Shown here one piece after another: positions 1 to 4,788 of a stretch of DNA of 5,047 nucleotides. Within the stretch, counting starts at the first letter, position 1. Each line of letters begins with the position of its first letter. Below the pieces are notes generated by a model, which worked only from the letters and a program-made list of their open reading frames with translations, had not been told where the DNA came from and ran no database searches. The stretch comes from Propionibacteriaceae bacterium (GTDB lineage Bacteria > Actinomycetota > Actinomycetes > Propionibacteriales > Propionibacteriaceae), in assembly GCA_031262845.1 (NCBI GenBank), contig JAISGZ010000217.1, positions 1 through 5,047 on the forward strand, written 5' to 3'. The position numbers were made by a program, and so were the translations under genes.

Positions 1-313
1 CTAATTCCCGTTCGATGAGCCCACGTAAAAAGCGTGAGATCGACATATGGCGGTTAGCAGCTTGGCGCTTGACCTCAGCCAAGGTGTCTTCCGGCAAAAC
101 AACGCGAACCGCCGGCGAGTGCGTCCGCCCGCCCGATAAGGACTTGCCGCCAGGAACCAAGCCTGCCAACTGGCGACGCTCCGCAGCGACCGAGTCTGCC
201 TCAGCATCGGCTTCTGTGTAACGACGACCACCCACAGAAACAGGTGTTTCGTCGAGGTCGATGTCCTCAGCTATGGAAACACCGGGCACATAACGGTAGT
301 TCGCTGCGCTCAC
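1..313 (-). CDS. Ribbon-helix-helix antitoxin-like DNA-binding protein (partial, runs off left edge)
   Basis: The gene reads leftwards from a GTG at 313; 104 codons are visible and the frame is still open at base 1, so the C-terminal end is missing. Residues 69-104 (VRVVLPEDTLAEVKRQAANR followed by HMSISRFLRGLIEREL) have the form of an RHH (CopG/Arc/MetJ) DNA-binding fold: one beta strand, then two helices separated by an MSIS turn. Residues 1-66 form an acidic extension (VSIAEDIDLDETPVSVGGRR, then TEADAEAD), the usual place for the toxin-neutralising region. The start is set by a strong AAGGAGG site 5 bases upstream and a GTGA overlap with the stop of the toxin-like gene, implying translational coupling. 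By family knowledge the likely role is antitoxin and co-repressor of its own operon. The fold is fairly secure; the antitoxin role is inferred from the neighbour. Confidence 0.72.
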   Translation of the reverse strand, partial: MSAANYRYVPGVSIAEDIDLDETPVSVGGRRYTEADAEADSVAAERRQLAGLVPGGKSLSGGRTHSPAVRVVLPEDTLAEVKRQAANRHMSISRFLRGLIEREL

Positions 314-639
314 GATGGCCTCCTTAAATCGGTTGGCATGACGTGAAAGATGATGATCGTGTGGTCAGGATCTTCGTCAGACGGACGGCCCATGATGTGT
401 AGCTCAATCCCACGGTCATCTGGTGCAATCCAGTGAAGTTCCAAGCTGCGCGGCCCTTGTCTGACGAGTGCGTCGCCAGCGTTGGCGAGGGCTGCTAAGG
501 CGTGAGCTTTGCCAATCTTGTGTCGACGTGCCGATCGGGCAAAGTAGAACCTCGTAGGACGAGAATAGTCTATATGCTCGTCACTCTCAACAGTGGGAGC
601 GCCATCCATCTGCGGCGGAGGTGGGGTTGTGAGATCCAT
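310..639 (-). CDS. Putative RelE/BrnT-like toxin of a type II toxin-antitoxin pair
   Basis: This 109-residue protein starts at ATG 639; a second in-frame ATG at 609 (residue 11) is possible. The open frame reaches further upstream to 894, but those residues are arginine-rich and antisense to the PLP enzyme, so the long form is rejected. Residues 1-24 are proline-rich and probably disordered. The core, residues 30-107, has RFYFARSARRHKIGKAHALA (a basic helix with R-S-A-R-R-H-K), then HWIAPDDRGIELHIM, then IIIFHVMPTDLRR. This basic helix plus two or three strands ending in HVMP-x-x-LRR resembles small actinobacterial RelE-superfamily toxins, which cleave or block mRNA. That assignment is from memory of the family, not a search. 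It overlaps the RHH gene by 4 bases in the toxin-first order typical of BrnT/BrnA modules. No Shine-Dalgarno sequence precedes it, so it may be leaderless. Confidence 0.6.
   Translation of the reverse strand: MDLTTPPPPQMDGAPTVESDEHIDYSRPTRFYFARSARRHKIGKAHALAALANAGDALVRQGPRSLELHWIAPDDRGIELHIMGRPSDEDPDHTIIIFHVMPTDLRRPS
319..325 (-). promoter_or_regulatory. Strong ribosome binding site of the RHH gene
   Basis: On the minus strand the sequence is AAGGAGG, then 5 bases (CCATC), then GTG. It lies inside the last codons of the toxin-like gene. It decides the GTG start, and it suggests that the antitoxin-like protein is translated more strongly than the upstream toxin, which has no comparable site. 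Confidence 0.8.
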
Positions 640-646
640 GCCAAGC

Positions 647-652
647 AACTTA
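647..652 (-). promoter_or_regulatory. Candidate -10 box for the toxin-antitoxin-like operon
   Basis: On the minus strand TAAGTT fits TANNNT and sits 7 bases before ATG 639, the spacing expected for a leaderless actinobacterial transcript. I see no good -35 box. A direct repeat GTCTGA (661-666 and 675-680) lies just upstream and could be an operator, but it is short enough to be chance. Confidence 0.35.
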
Positions 653-711
653 ACGGCTAGGTCTGACAGTGGGGGTCTGAGCACTAAAACAGGGGTTGTT
701 CGTTTCGTGGT

Positions 712-741
712 TTCCCAGGCTGGACTTAGGCCAGGTAGGTT
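712..741 (+). promoter_or_regulatory. Candidate promoter of the PLP-dependent decarboxylase-like gene
   Basis: TTCCCA (712-717) and TAGGTT (736-741) are separated by 18 bases. The TANNNT box ends 6 bases before ATG 748, so the transcript would be leaderless or nearly so. AGGTAGG (733-739) overlaps it and could instead act as a weak ribosome binding site at 8-base spacing; the two readings exclude each other. The region 640-747 is a 108-base divergent control region shared with the toxin-like gene. Confidence 0.35.
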
Positions 742-747
742 GCCGCT

Positions 748-2277
748 ATGACTTTCTCTTTTGCGCGGACACCGGACGCGGTGTTGACGCAGTTGCAGGC
801 TTGGCGGGCGGCGGACGCGCCGACTAGTGGCGGCCAGGTGTTGGCTTATGTTTTCGACACCGGTCTGCCCCAGTTGGACGAACTGGTCCGTCAAGCGATG
901 GTGGCGATGACGCCGGTCAGTGGCTTGGATCCGGCGACTTTTCCGTCGTTCGCCGAATTGGAGCGGGCCTTGGTCGGGTTCACGCGGGAACTGTTACACG
1001 GGGATGACGACGTCGTGGGGACGGCCACCACGGGTGGCACGGAGTCGAGTTTGTTGGCCGTCAAAGCCGCCCGAGACCTGTGGCAGGAGTGCCATCAGGG
1101 TGTCGGCCGGCCGCGCATGGTGTTGCCGACGACGGCCCACGGGACGTTTCGTAAAGCGGCTGATTATTTTGATCTGGAGTTGGATCTCGTACCTTGCCAG
1201 GCCGATGGTTCGGTCGATCCGGCGGCGGTCGGGCGGCGACTCGACGACGGCGTGGCGATCGTCATCACGTCGGCGCCGTCTTATCCGTTCGGGGTTATCG
1301 ACCCGGTGGCCGAGATCGCGGCCCAGGCTTACGAGCGTGGCATTGCTTGCCACGTTGACGCCTGCATGGGTGGGTTGACGTTGCCGTTCTGGCCCGGTGT
1401 TGATGAGCTGCCGGTGTGGGATTTTCGGTTGCCGGGCGTGACGTCGGTGGTGGCCGATTATCACAAGTTCGGGTACGCCCCCAAGGGGGTGTCGGTGTTG
1501 TTGCAACGGGGTCGTCAACGGCAGCGGCGGCAGTTTTACGTTTGCGCCGACTGGGCGGGGTATCCGCTGACCAACCCGGCGATGGTCAACTCCCGTTCCG
1601 GCTTGGCACTGGCCGCCGCCTGGGCCGTCAGCCAAGCTCTCGGCCGGGCCGGCTTCGTCACCTTGACCGAGTCCGTGGCCGAGGCCAGTGCGGTTTTGCG
1701 GCGGGCGCTCAAGGCGATTGATGGGCTGACGGTTTTCGGCTCCTCGATCGGTCCGATGATCGCTGCCGCCACGGATTTGGCGGCGCCGCCGGAGCGCCAA
1801 GTCGACCCGCACCTCTGGGCTGATGCGCTGCGTCAACTCGGTTGGGTGGTGCAGAGCCAACCGGGATTAACCCAAGCCAACGGTGTGAATTTACCAACCA
1901 CGGCTCATCTGACGGTCACTCCCGTGACACAATCTCGTTTGCCCGAGCTCGAACCGGCGCTGATCCAAGCGGCGGACCTGGTCCGGGGGGTGCCGCCGGT
2001 TGACGGCAGCCTCATCGCCGATCACTTGGTGGCCGCTGGTCTGCTCGACCCTATGTTTATTCAGCCCCCGAATTCAACAACCGACCAGTCTTTGCCCCGG
2101 CTTGACCCCGACACCGCCTGGGCCATCGTCCAAGCCCTCAATCAACAACCCGACGATTCCGCCTCGACGGTCAGCTCCAGCGCCCAAACCCGCTTGTTAG
2201 CCCTAGCCAAAGTCGTGGCGCTGCCAGTCACTGAGGCGCTCATGATCGAGAAAATGGGCCGTCCGGTCGAACCCTGA
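748..2277 (+). CDS. PLP-dependent decarboxylase/lyase, sphingosine-1-phosphate lyase-like
   Basis: This 509-residue protein is about the length of bacterial sphingosine-1-phosphate lyase-like enzymes. The fold-type I, group II decarboxylase motifs are all present: phosphate-binding ATTGGTESSLLAVKAAR (residues 93-109), a His that should stack on the PLP ring in TTAHGTFRKAADYF (H131), SAPSYPFGVIDPVAEI (175-190), the pyridine-nitrogen Asp in HVDACMGGLTLPF (D204), and the Schiff-base Lys in DYHKFGYAPKG (K240). HVDAC-x-GG followed by the HK-x-GYAPKG block favours the S1P-lyase/DPL1-like branch over typical glutamate decarboxylases. There is no membrane anchor, so it should be a cytosolic PLP dimer. 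The substrate is unknown: a phosphorylated amino-alcohol retro-aldol cleavage or an amino-acid decarboxylation are both possible. The C-terminal 95 residues are less characteristic and carry a Q/S/D-rich linker (465-480). It starts at ATG 748, diverges from the toxin-antitoxin unit and converges on the next gene with 5 bases between. Confidence 0.88.
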   Translation: MTFSFARTPDAVLTQLQAWRAADAPTSGGQVLAYVFDTGLPQLDELVRQAMVAMTPVSGLDPATFPSFAELERALVGFTRELLHGDDDVVGTATTGGTESSLLAVKAARDLWQECHQGVGRPRMVLPTTAHGTFRKAADYFDLELDLVPCQADGSVDPAAVGRRLDDGVAIVITSAPSYPFGVIDPVAEIAAQAYERGIACHVDACMGGLTLPFWPGVDELPVWDFRLPGVTSVVADYHKFGYAPKGVSVLLQRGRQRQRRQFYVCADWAGYPLTNPAMVNSRSGLALAAAWAVSQALGRAGFVTLTESVAEASAVLRRALKAIDGLTVFGSSIGPMIAAATDLAAPPERQVDPHLWADALRQLGWVVQSQPGLTQANGVNLPTTAHLTVTPVTQSRLPELEPALIQAADLVRGVPPVDGSLIADHLVAAGLLDPMFIQPPNSTTDQSLPRLDPDTAWAIVQALNQQPDDSASTVSSSAQTRLLALAKVVALPVTEALMIEKMGRPVEP

Positions 2278-2282
2278 CCAGT

Positions 2283-2543
2283 TCAGTGACGTCCGGTCAC
2301 CGTTCTCGTGACCACCGTGGGGTCACGCCTGTTATGGAGTACGGCGAGGGTTTCGGCCAGAGGACTTTCAGCGGCAGGGTTCATTTCCAGATCGGCCAAG
2401 CGATCGTCTAAAACCGCCTGAGTATCGGCGTCCAACGTGCCGTCATCGATTTCTCGATAGAGGAAGTCAATCAACTCAACTTGAGCGGAGCGGTCGAGCT
2501 GACTGACCTGTTGCAGCAAAACCGGGCTGACCATGATCATCAT
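2283..2543 (-). CDS. Small addiction-module antitoxin-like protein, no visible toxin partner
   Basis: An 86-residue acidic protein is read from ATG 2543. GTG 2555 and ATGs 2540 and 2534 are alternatives in the same frame. GGTAGG lies 4-7 bases before 2543/2540 and favours one of those. Residues 8-32 form one helix (VLLQQVSQLDRSAQVELIDF, then LYREID) and residues 40-73 a second (VLDDRLADLEMNPAAESPLA, then ETLAVLHNRR). This two-part layout, with 'RLADLE-x-NP' ahead of the C-terminal helix, recalls the putative addiction-module component family (Unstab_antitox type), whose members neutralise RelE/ParE toxins. The match is from memory and moderate. Such antitoxins usually have the toxin directly downstream; here the decarboxylase-like gene ends 5 bases away on the other strand, so it is an orphan or its partner is elsewhere. 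Confidence 0.6.
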   Translation of the reverse strand: MMIMVSPVLLQQVSQLDRSAQVELIDFLYREIDDGTLDADTQAVLDDRLADLEMNPAAESPLAETLAVLHNRRDPTVVTRTVTGRH

Positions 2544-2552
2544 GATACCTAC

Positions 2553-2571
2553 CACCCACGGATCGTGGGTG
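2553..2571. promoter_or_regulatory. Perfect 8-bp inverted repeat, candidate autoregulatory operator
   Basis: CACCCACG (2553-2560), GAT, then CGTGGGTG (2564-2571) is a perfect dyad with a 3-base centre. It begins 10 bases upstream of the chosen start of the antitoxin-like gene and covers the place where its promoter or ribosome binding site should lie (TAGGTA on the minus strand, 2546-2551, directly abuts it). Antitoxins commonly repress their own promoter through such dyads. The symmetry is seen; the function is inferred. Confidence 0.5.
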
Positions 2572-2604
2572 AGGTTCTGAACCGATCAGACGATGGGTAA
2601 TTCC

Positions 2605-2638
2605 GTGGGGGGCCAGCTCCGCCTAGCTGACCCCCCAC
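2605..2638. terminator. Strong GC-rich hairpin, terminator-like, orientation unclear
   Basis: GTGGGGGGCCAGCT (2605-2618) pairs with AGCTGACCCCCCAC (2625-2638) at 13 of 14 positions; the single mismatch is C2613 with A2630. The loop is CCGCCT. No T-run follows on either strand, which is common for actinobacterial terminators. No obvious upstream gene on either strand needs a stop here: the antitoxin-like gene reads away to the left and the secreted-protein gene starts to the right. It may instead insulate the two units or be part of a long leader. Confidence 0.45.
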
Positions 2639-2641
2639 CTT

Positions 2642-2661
2642 TGTTGGGCTCTCCACCAACA
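2642..2661. repeat. Second small hairpin directly after the strong one
   Basis: TGTTGG (2642-2647) and CCAACA (2656-2661) form a perfect 6-bp stem with an 8-base loop, 3 bases after the 2605-2638 hairpin. Tandem hairpins of this kind can be double terminators or protected RNA ends. Confidence 0.35.
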
Positions 2662-2927
2662 TCTGTGGCACGTCCTGATCACCGACAAGGATTGTTCTCC
2701 CACGGACCACGCATTACCGTGGCCTGCCTCGTTTAGGACAACAGTTCGTACCCTGTCACGCCGCGATGACGGACTTGCGGCACGCAGTGGGGCGCTTAGC
2801 CGCGTAATCCCTGCCGCCGATAAATGCAATATCGATCGGCCCCCCGCATCGCCGGCCAACTCTCCGACCACTACCCAAGACATGTCATTTCGGAGTAACA
2901 AACGATAAGTCAAGCACGGTTGTTCCG
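2662..2927. other. Non-coding stretch without an assignable element
   Basis: I find no supported gene here. A 96-codon minus-strand frame spans 2623-2913, but its product is rich in Arg, Ser and Trp, matches nothing I recognise, overlaps the hairpin and has no ribosome binding site. Small dyads occur (CCACG 2707-2711 with CGTGG 2718-2722). GATAAA (2819-2824) and GATAAG (2904-2909) are possible -10 boxes for the secreted-protein transcript, but neither has a good -35, so I do not call a promoter. Confidence 0.5.
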
Positions 2928-3039
2928 GGCCTGGTATCCCCCGTTCGGGGGAGGCTGAACTCCCCAGAAAGGGGGAGGCTCACCCAAAAGAGGGAGACCG
3001 AACCCTTCGCCTTGGGGATACCGCTCGACTCGTCAGGCC
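2928..3039 (+). ncRNA. Structured leader RNA with alternating C-run/G-run hairpins (candidate cis-regulatory RNA)
   Basis: The ends pair as a bulged long-range helix: GGCCTG (2928-2933) with CAGGCC (3034-3039), then GTATCCCC (2934-2941) with GGGGATAC (3014-3021), all perfect, with a 12-base bulge at 3022-3033. Inside are C-runs at 2938-2942, 2962-2965, 2983-2985 and 3003-3005, alternating with G-runs at 2947-2951, 2971-2975, 2992-2994 and 3014-3017. Each C-run can pair with the following G-run (CCCCC-GTTC-GGGGG; CTCCCC-AGAAAG-GGGGAG; CCC-AAAAGA-GGG) or, from the second onward, with the preceding one (GGGGAG-GCTGAA-CTCCCC; GGG-AGACCGAA-CCC). The second set is compatible with the outer helix; the first hairpin is not, which makes the RNA bistable. 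The linkers carry a repeated motif: GAGGCTGA (2951), GAGGCTCA (2975), GAGACCGA (2994). It lies about 100 bases upstream of the secreted-protein gene on the same strand. It lacks the conserved GACAGCUAAC of the c-di-AMP riboswitch and matches no class I recall. The pairings are seen; transcription and switching are inferred. Confidence 0.5.
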
Positions 3040-3079
3040 GCTTAGCTGAAGGTCAACCGGTCGCCTGAGATCGCGCCGA

Positions 3080-3095
3080 CGTGTCCTAGATCACA
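3080..3095. promoter_or_regulatory. CRP/GlxR-like (cAMP receptor family) operator
   Basis: CGTGTCCTAGATCACA matches the actinobacterial CRP/GlxR consensus TGTGANNTAGNTCACA at 11 of 13 fixed positions, including the central TAG and a perfect TCACA half-site. It is embedded in a 6-bp dyad, ACGTGT (3079-3084) with ACACGT (3093-3098). It ends 49 bases before the ATG of the secreted-protein gene. CRP-family control of secreted wall-remodelling proteins such as Rpf is known in Mycobacterium and Corynebacterium. Whether the site activates a nearby promoter or represses depends on an unmapped transcription start. Confidence 0.45.
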
Positions 3096-3133
3096 CGTGT
3101 ACGAGGTCTCCCCCAGGTCGGCCGTGAATTCTT

Positions 3134-3139
3134 GAGGAG
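3134..3139 (+). promoter_or_regulatory. Ribosome binding site of the secreted-protein gene
   Basis: GAGGAG is followed by 5 bases (TCACG) and then ATG at 3145. It is a strong site that fixes this start and shows the transcript has a real 5' leader, unlike the leaderless-looking genes to the left. Confidence 0.8.
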
Positions 3140-3144
3140 TCACG

Positions 3145-4668
3145 ATGTTGTTCAAGAGACGAATCCGGGCCATGTGGACCGTGGCCTTAGGCGTCAGTGT
3201 CATGAGTGCCGGCGGGACGGTGGCGGTGGCCGCCCCTGTCGTCGAGGCCCGACCAGCGGCCCTGGCCGTTCAAGCGGTGGCAGCTGATCAAGCACCGATT
3301 GGCGGGATTACGTCGTGGTCAATTGACATTTCCCAGGCGAAGCTCGATGTCAAAGGCTGGGCCTTGGATCCCGATGACCCAACCCAGCCTGTGAAGGTCG
3401 AAATTTTCGTGGTTGCTGACAGTCGCATGTATGTCTGCGAAGAATTTCTTGGCCGGGAACAGCAATATCTTGCCGAATATGTCGGCTGGTACTTCGATAT
3501 CAGCCTTGCAAGAGGTCAAGCTGACAAGCCAAGATCCGACTTTGCGGCAGTCTTTCCCAATGCCGGAGCCAATCACGGATTTGAATTGGTGGGATGGTCT
3601 GGTGACAATGGCGCACGGTTTCACATGTGTCCTTTCCCTCTGACCGTAGTATTCACCTCAGCCGACGGCAGTCAGACCAAGCAAAGGATGCCCTACCAAG
3701 GGCAAGGCCCAAATCTGACGTTGACGGCGAATCCGATGGGGCAACTTGATAGCGCGGAAGGTGCGACCGGGAAGGTCCGGCTGCGGGGTTGGGCGATGGA
3801 TTGGAGTGCAGCCGGATCGGCCGTTTCGATCCACGCTTACGTCGGCGGGCCAGCTGGTTCGGCCGGAGCTGAATATCACAATCTGGGAACGGCCACGCTG
3901 GCTCGCAGTGATGTCGACGCCACTTATCCGGGCGCTGGTGGTCAGCATGGCTTCGACCAGACGATCACGACCAGCCTCAGTGGTAAACAGACGGTCTATG
4001 TTTACGCCATCAACGTGGGTTCGGGTAGCGGGAATACGCTGATCGGAACCACTGAGGTGACGATCGTCCCTGACCCGAATGCACCCAAGCCTTCCACGTC
4101 GGCGCCGAAACCTTCCTCGAGCGCTCCCAAGCCTCCCTCGACAGCGCCCAAGCAGTCATCAAGTGCGCCCCAGCCTTCTTCGAGTGCTCAGCCCTCATCG
4201 AGCGCACCCCAGCCCTCGTCAAGCGCGCCCAAGCCCTCTTCAAGCGCGCCCAAACCGTCCTCGGTGACCTCGACCCCGACGGTGACCCAGCCATCAGCCG
4301 GTTCGCCGTCCAGCAGCCGACCCAGCACGGCCACCGTGAGGAGTTCAAGCTCAGCCAGCCTGAGTAGCTCACCGTCCCGGACCACGTCGGCGCCATCGAC
4401 CAGCCATCCGACGGCCAGCCAGACACAACCGTCAAGCAGTCCTTCGACGACCAACCGCTCCAGCACGAGCCCGAGCCAACCGGCCATCAGTTCACCGAGC
4501 CGGACAACTCCCGTGACCTCAGAACCATCAACCGCGGGTCCGACTGATGATCAGGCATCAGGCCAGGGTGGTTTGTTCAAGGTCGTGACCCAAGTCCTGA
4601 AATCAGTTATCAGCACGGTCTTTAGTCTGGCCAAACGGCTATTCACGCCGTGGACCTGGCTGTTCTAG
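3145..4668 (+). CDS. Secreted two-domain protein with Ser/Pro-rich stalk and C-terminal amphipathic helix
   Basis: This 507-residue protein starts at ATG 3145. Residues 1-30 are a Sec signal peptide: basic KRRIR, hydrophobic core, then TVAVAA with cleavage likely after A30. Residues 55-172 and 190-308 are two copies of a beta-type domain with GWALDPDDP...FPNAGANHGFELVGW (71-151) and GWAMDW...YPGAGGQHGFD...TVYVYAINVGSGSGNTLIG (215-301). This repeat is common in actinobacterial secreted proteins, often beside wall hydrolases; its ligand is unknown to me. Copy 1 is diverged, has an insert, and carries the only two cysteines (C98, C162), which could form a disulfide. Residues 310-470 are a Ser/Pro/Thr stalk, probably O-glycosylated and wall-spanning. 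Residues 477-507 form a cationic amphipathic helix ending in WTWLF; no LPXTG motif is present. No catalytic domain is seen, so a binding or structural surface role is likeliest. The gene is monocistronic: a long leader precedes it and a terminator follows the tandem stop TAG-TGA. Confidence 0.8.
   Translation: MLFKRRIRAMWTVALGVSVMSAGGTVAVAAPVVEARPAALAVQAVAADQAPIGGITSWSIDISQAKLDVKGWALDPDDPTQPVKVEIFVVADSRMYVCEEFLGREQQYLAEYVGWYFDISLARGQADKPRSDFAAVFPNAGANHGFELVGWSGDNGARFHMCPFPLTVVFTSADGSQTKQRMPYQGQGPNLTLTANPMGQLDSAEGATGKVRLRGWAMDWSAAGSAVSIHAYVGGPAGSAGAEYHNLGTATLARSDVDATYPGAGGQHGFDQTITTSLSGKQTVYVYAINVGSGSGNTLIGTTEVTIVPDPNAPKPSTSAPKPSSSAPKPPSTAPKQSSSAPQPSSSAQPSSSAPQPSSSAPKPSSSAPKPSSVTSTPTVTQPSAGSPSSSRPSTATVRSSSSASLSSSPSRTTSAPSTSHPTASQTQPSSSPSTTNRSSTSPSQPAISSPSRTTPVTSEPSTAGPTDDQASGQGGLFKVVTQVLKSVISTVFSLAKRLFTPWTWLF
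4081..4263 (+). repeat. Nine tandem 21-base coding repeats (AP[K/Q]PSSS)
   Basis: Residues 313-373 of the secreted protein are nine 7-residue units: APKPSTS, APKPSSS, APKPPST, APKQSSS, APQPSSS, AQPSSS, APQPSSS, APKPSSS, APKPSS. Unit six lacks one proline codon, so the frame is kept by a 3-base loss. Synonymous codons differ between units (AGC, TCG, TCA and TCT for Ser), so the array is not a recent expansion. After it the stalk continues as irregular Ser/Thr/Pro sequence to about residue 470. Confidence 0.85.
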
Positions 4669-4690
4669 TGAGTCGTTGAGTGCGATCGCG

Positions 4691-4732
4691 ATACCCGGGG
4701 TGGACAACATGGGCCCTGTCCGCCCCGGGTAT
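4691..4732 (+). terminator. Rho-independent-type terminator hairpin after the secreted-protein gene
   Basis: ATACCCGGGGTGGACA (4691-4706) pairs with TGTCCGCCCCGGGTAT (4717-4732) over 16 positions with a single U-G wobble and a 10-base loop. It starts 23 bases after the stop codon. No U-tract follows (TCGTGAAAG), as is usual for GC-rich actinobacterial terminators. Confidence 0.8.
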
Positions 4733-4788
4733 TCGTGAAAGACCGATCGCGTCCTAAGGCGCGGGTTGTTTCGTGGTGGCCGGTGAGG

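Noticed and set aside
640..894. N-terminal extension of the toxin-like gene up to 894
   Set aside because: The extra 85 codons are low-quality Arg/Pro-rich sequence antisense to the start of the decarboxylase-like gene; the family-like core begins after residue 25 of the short form.
994..1860. Long minus-strand open frame inside the decarboxylase-like gene
   Set aside because: It is a shadow of the plus-strand gene, whose cofactor motifs are intact; the product is Arg/Pro/His/Gln-rich without a fold.
2623..2913. Minus-strand 96-codon open frame
   Set aside because: Its product is Arg/Ser/Trp-rich with no recognisable fold. It has no ribosome binding site, its stop lies in the strong hairpin, and it is antisense to the leader region.
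2947..3017. G-quadruplex from the four G-runs
   Set aside because: The runs are separated by 16-20 bases, much longer than usual quadruplex loops, and every G-run has a matching C-run for normal pairing.
2770..3060. c-di-AMP (ydaO-type) riboswitch ahead of a wall protein
   Set aside because: The context fits and fragments look similar (CGGAGTAAC, CCGAACCC, GGGGATACC), but the highly conserved GACAGCUAAC block is missing and the pieces do not follow the family order. A covariance-model search would settle it.
4010..4487. Minus-strand open frames opposite the Ser/Pro stalk
   Set aside because: They are the antisense of the 21-base coding repeats, giving Leu/Trp/Gly/Glu-rich repetitive products typical of shadow frames.
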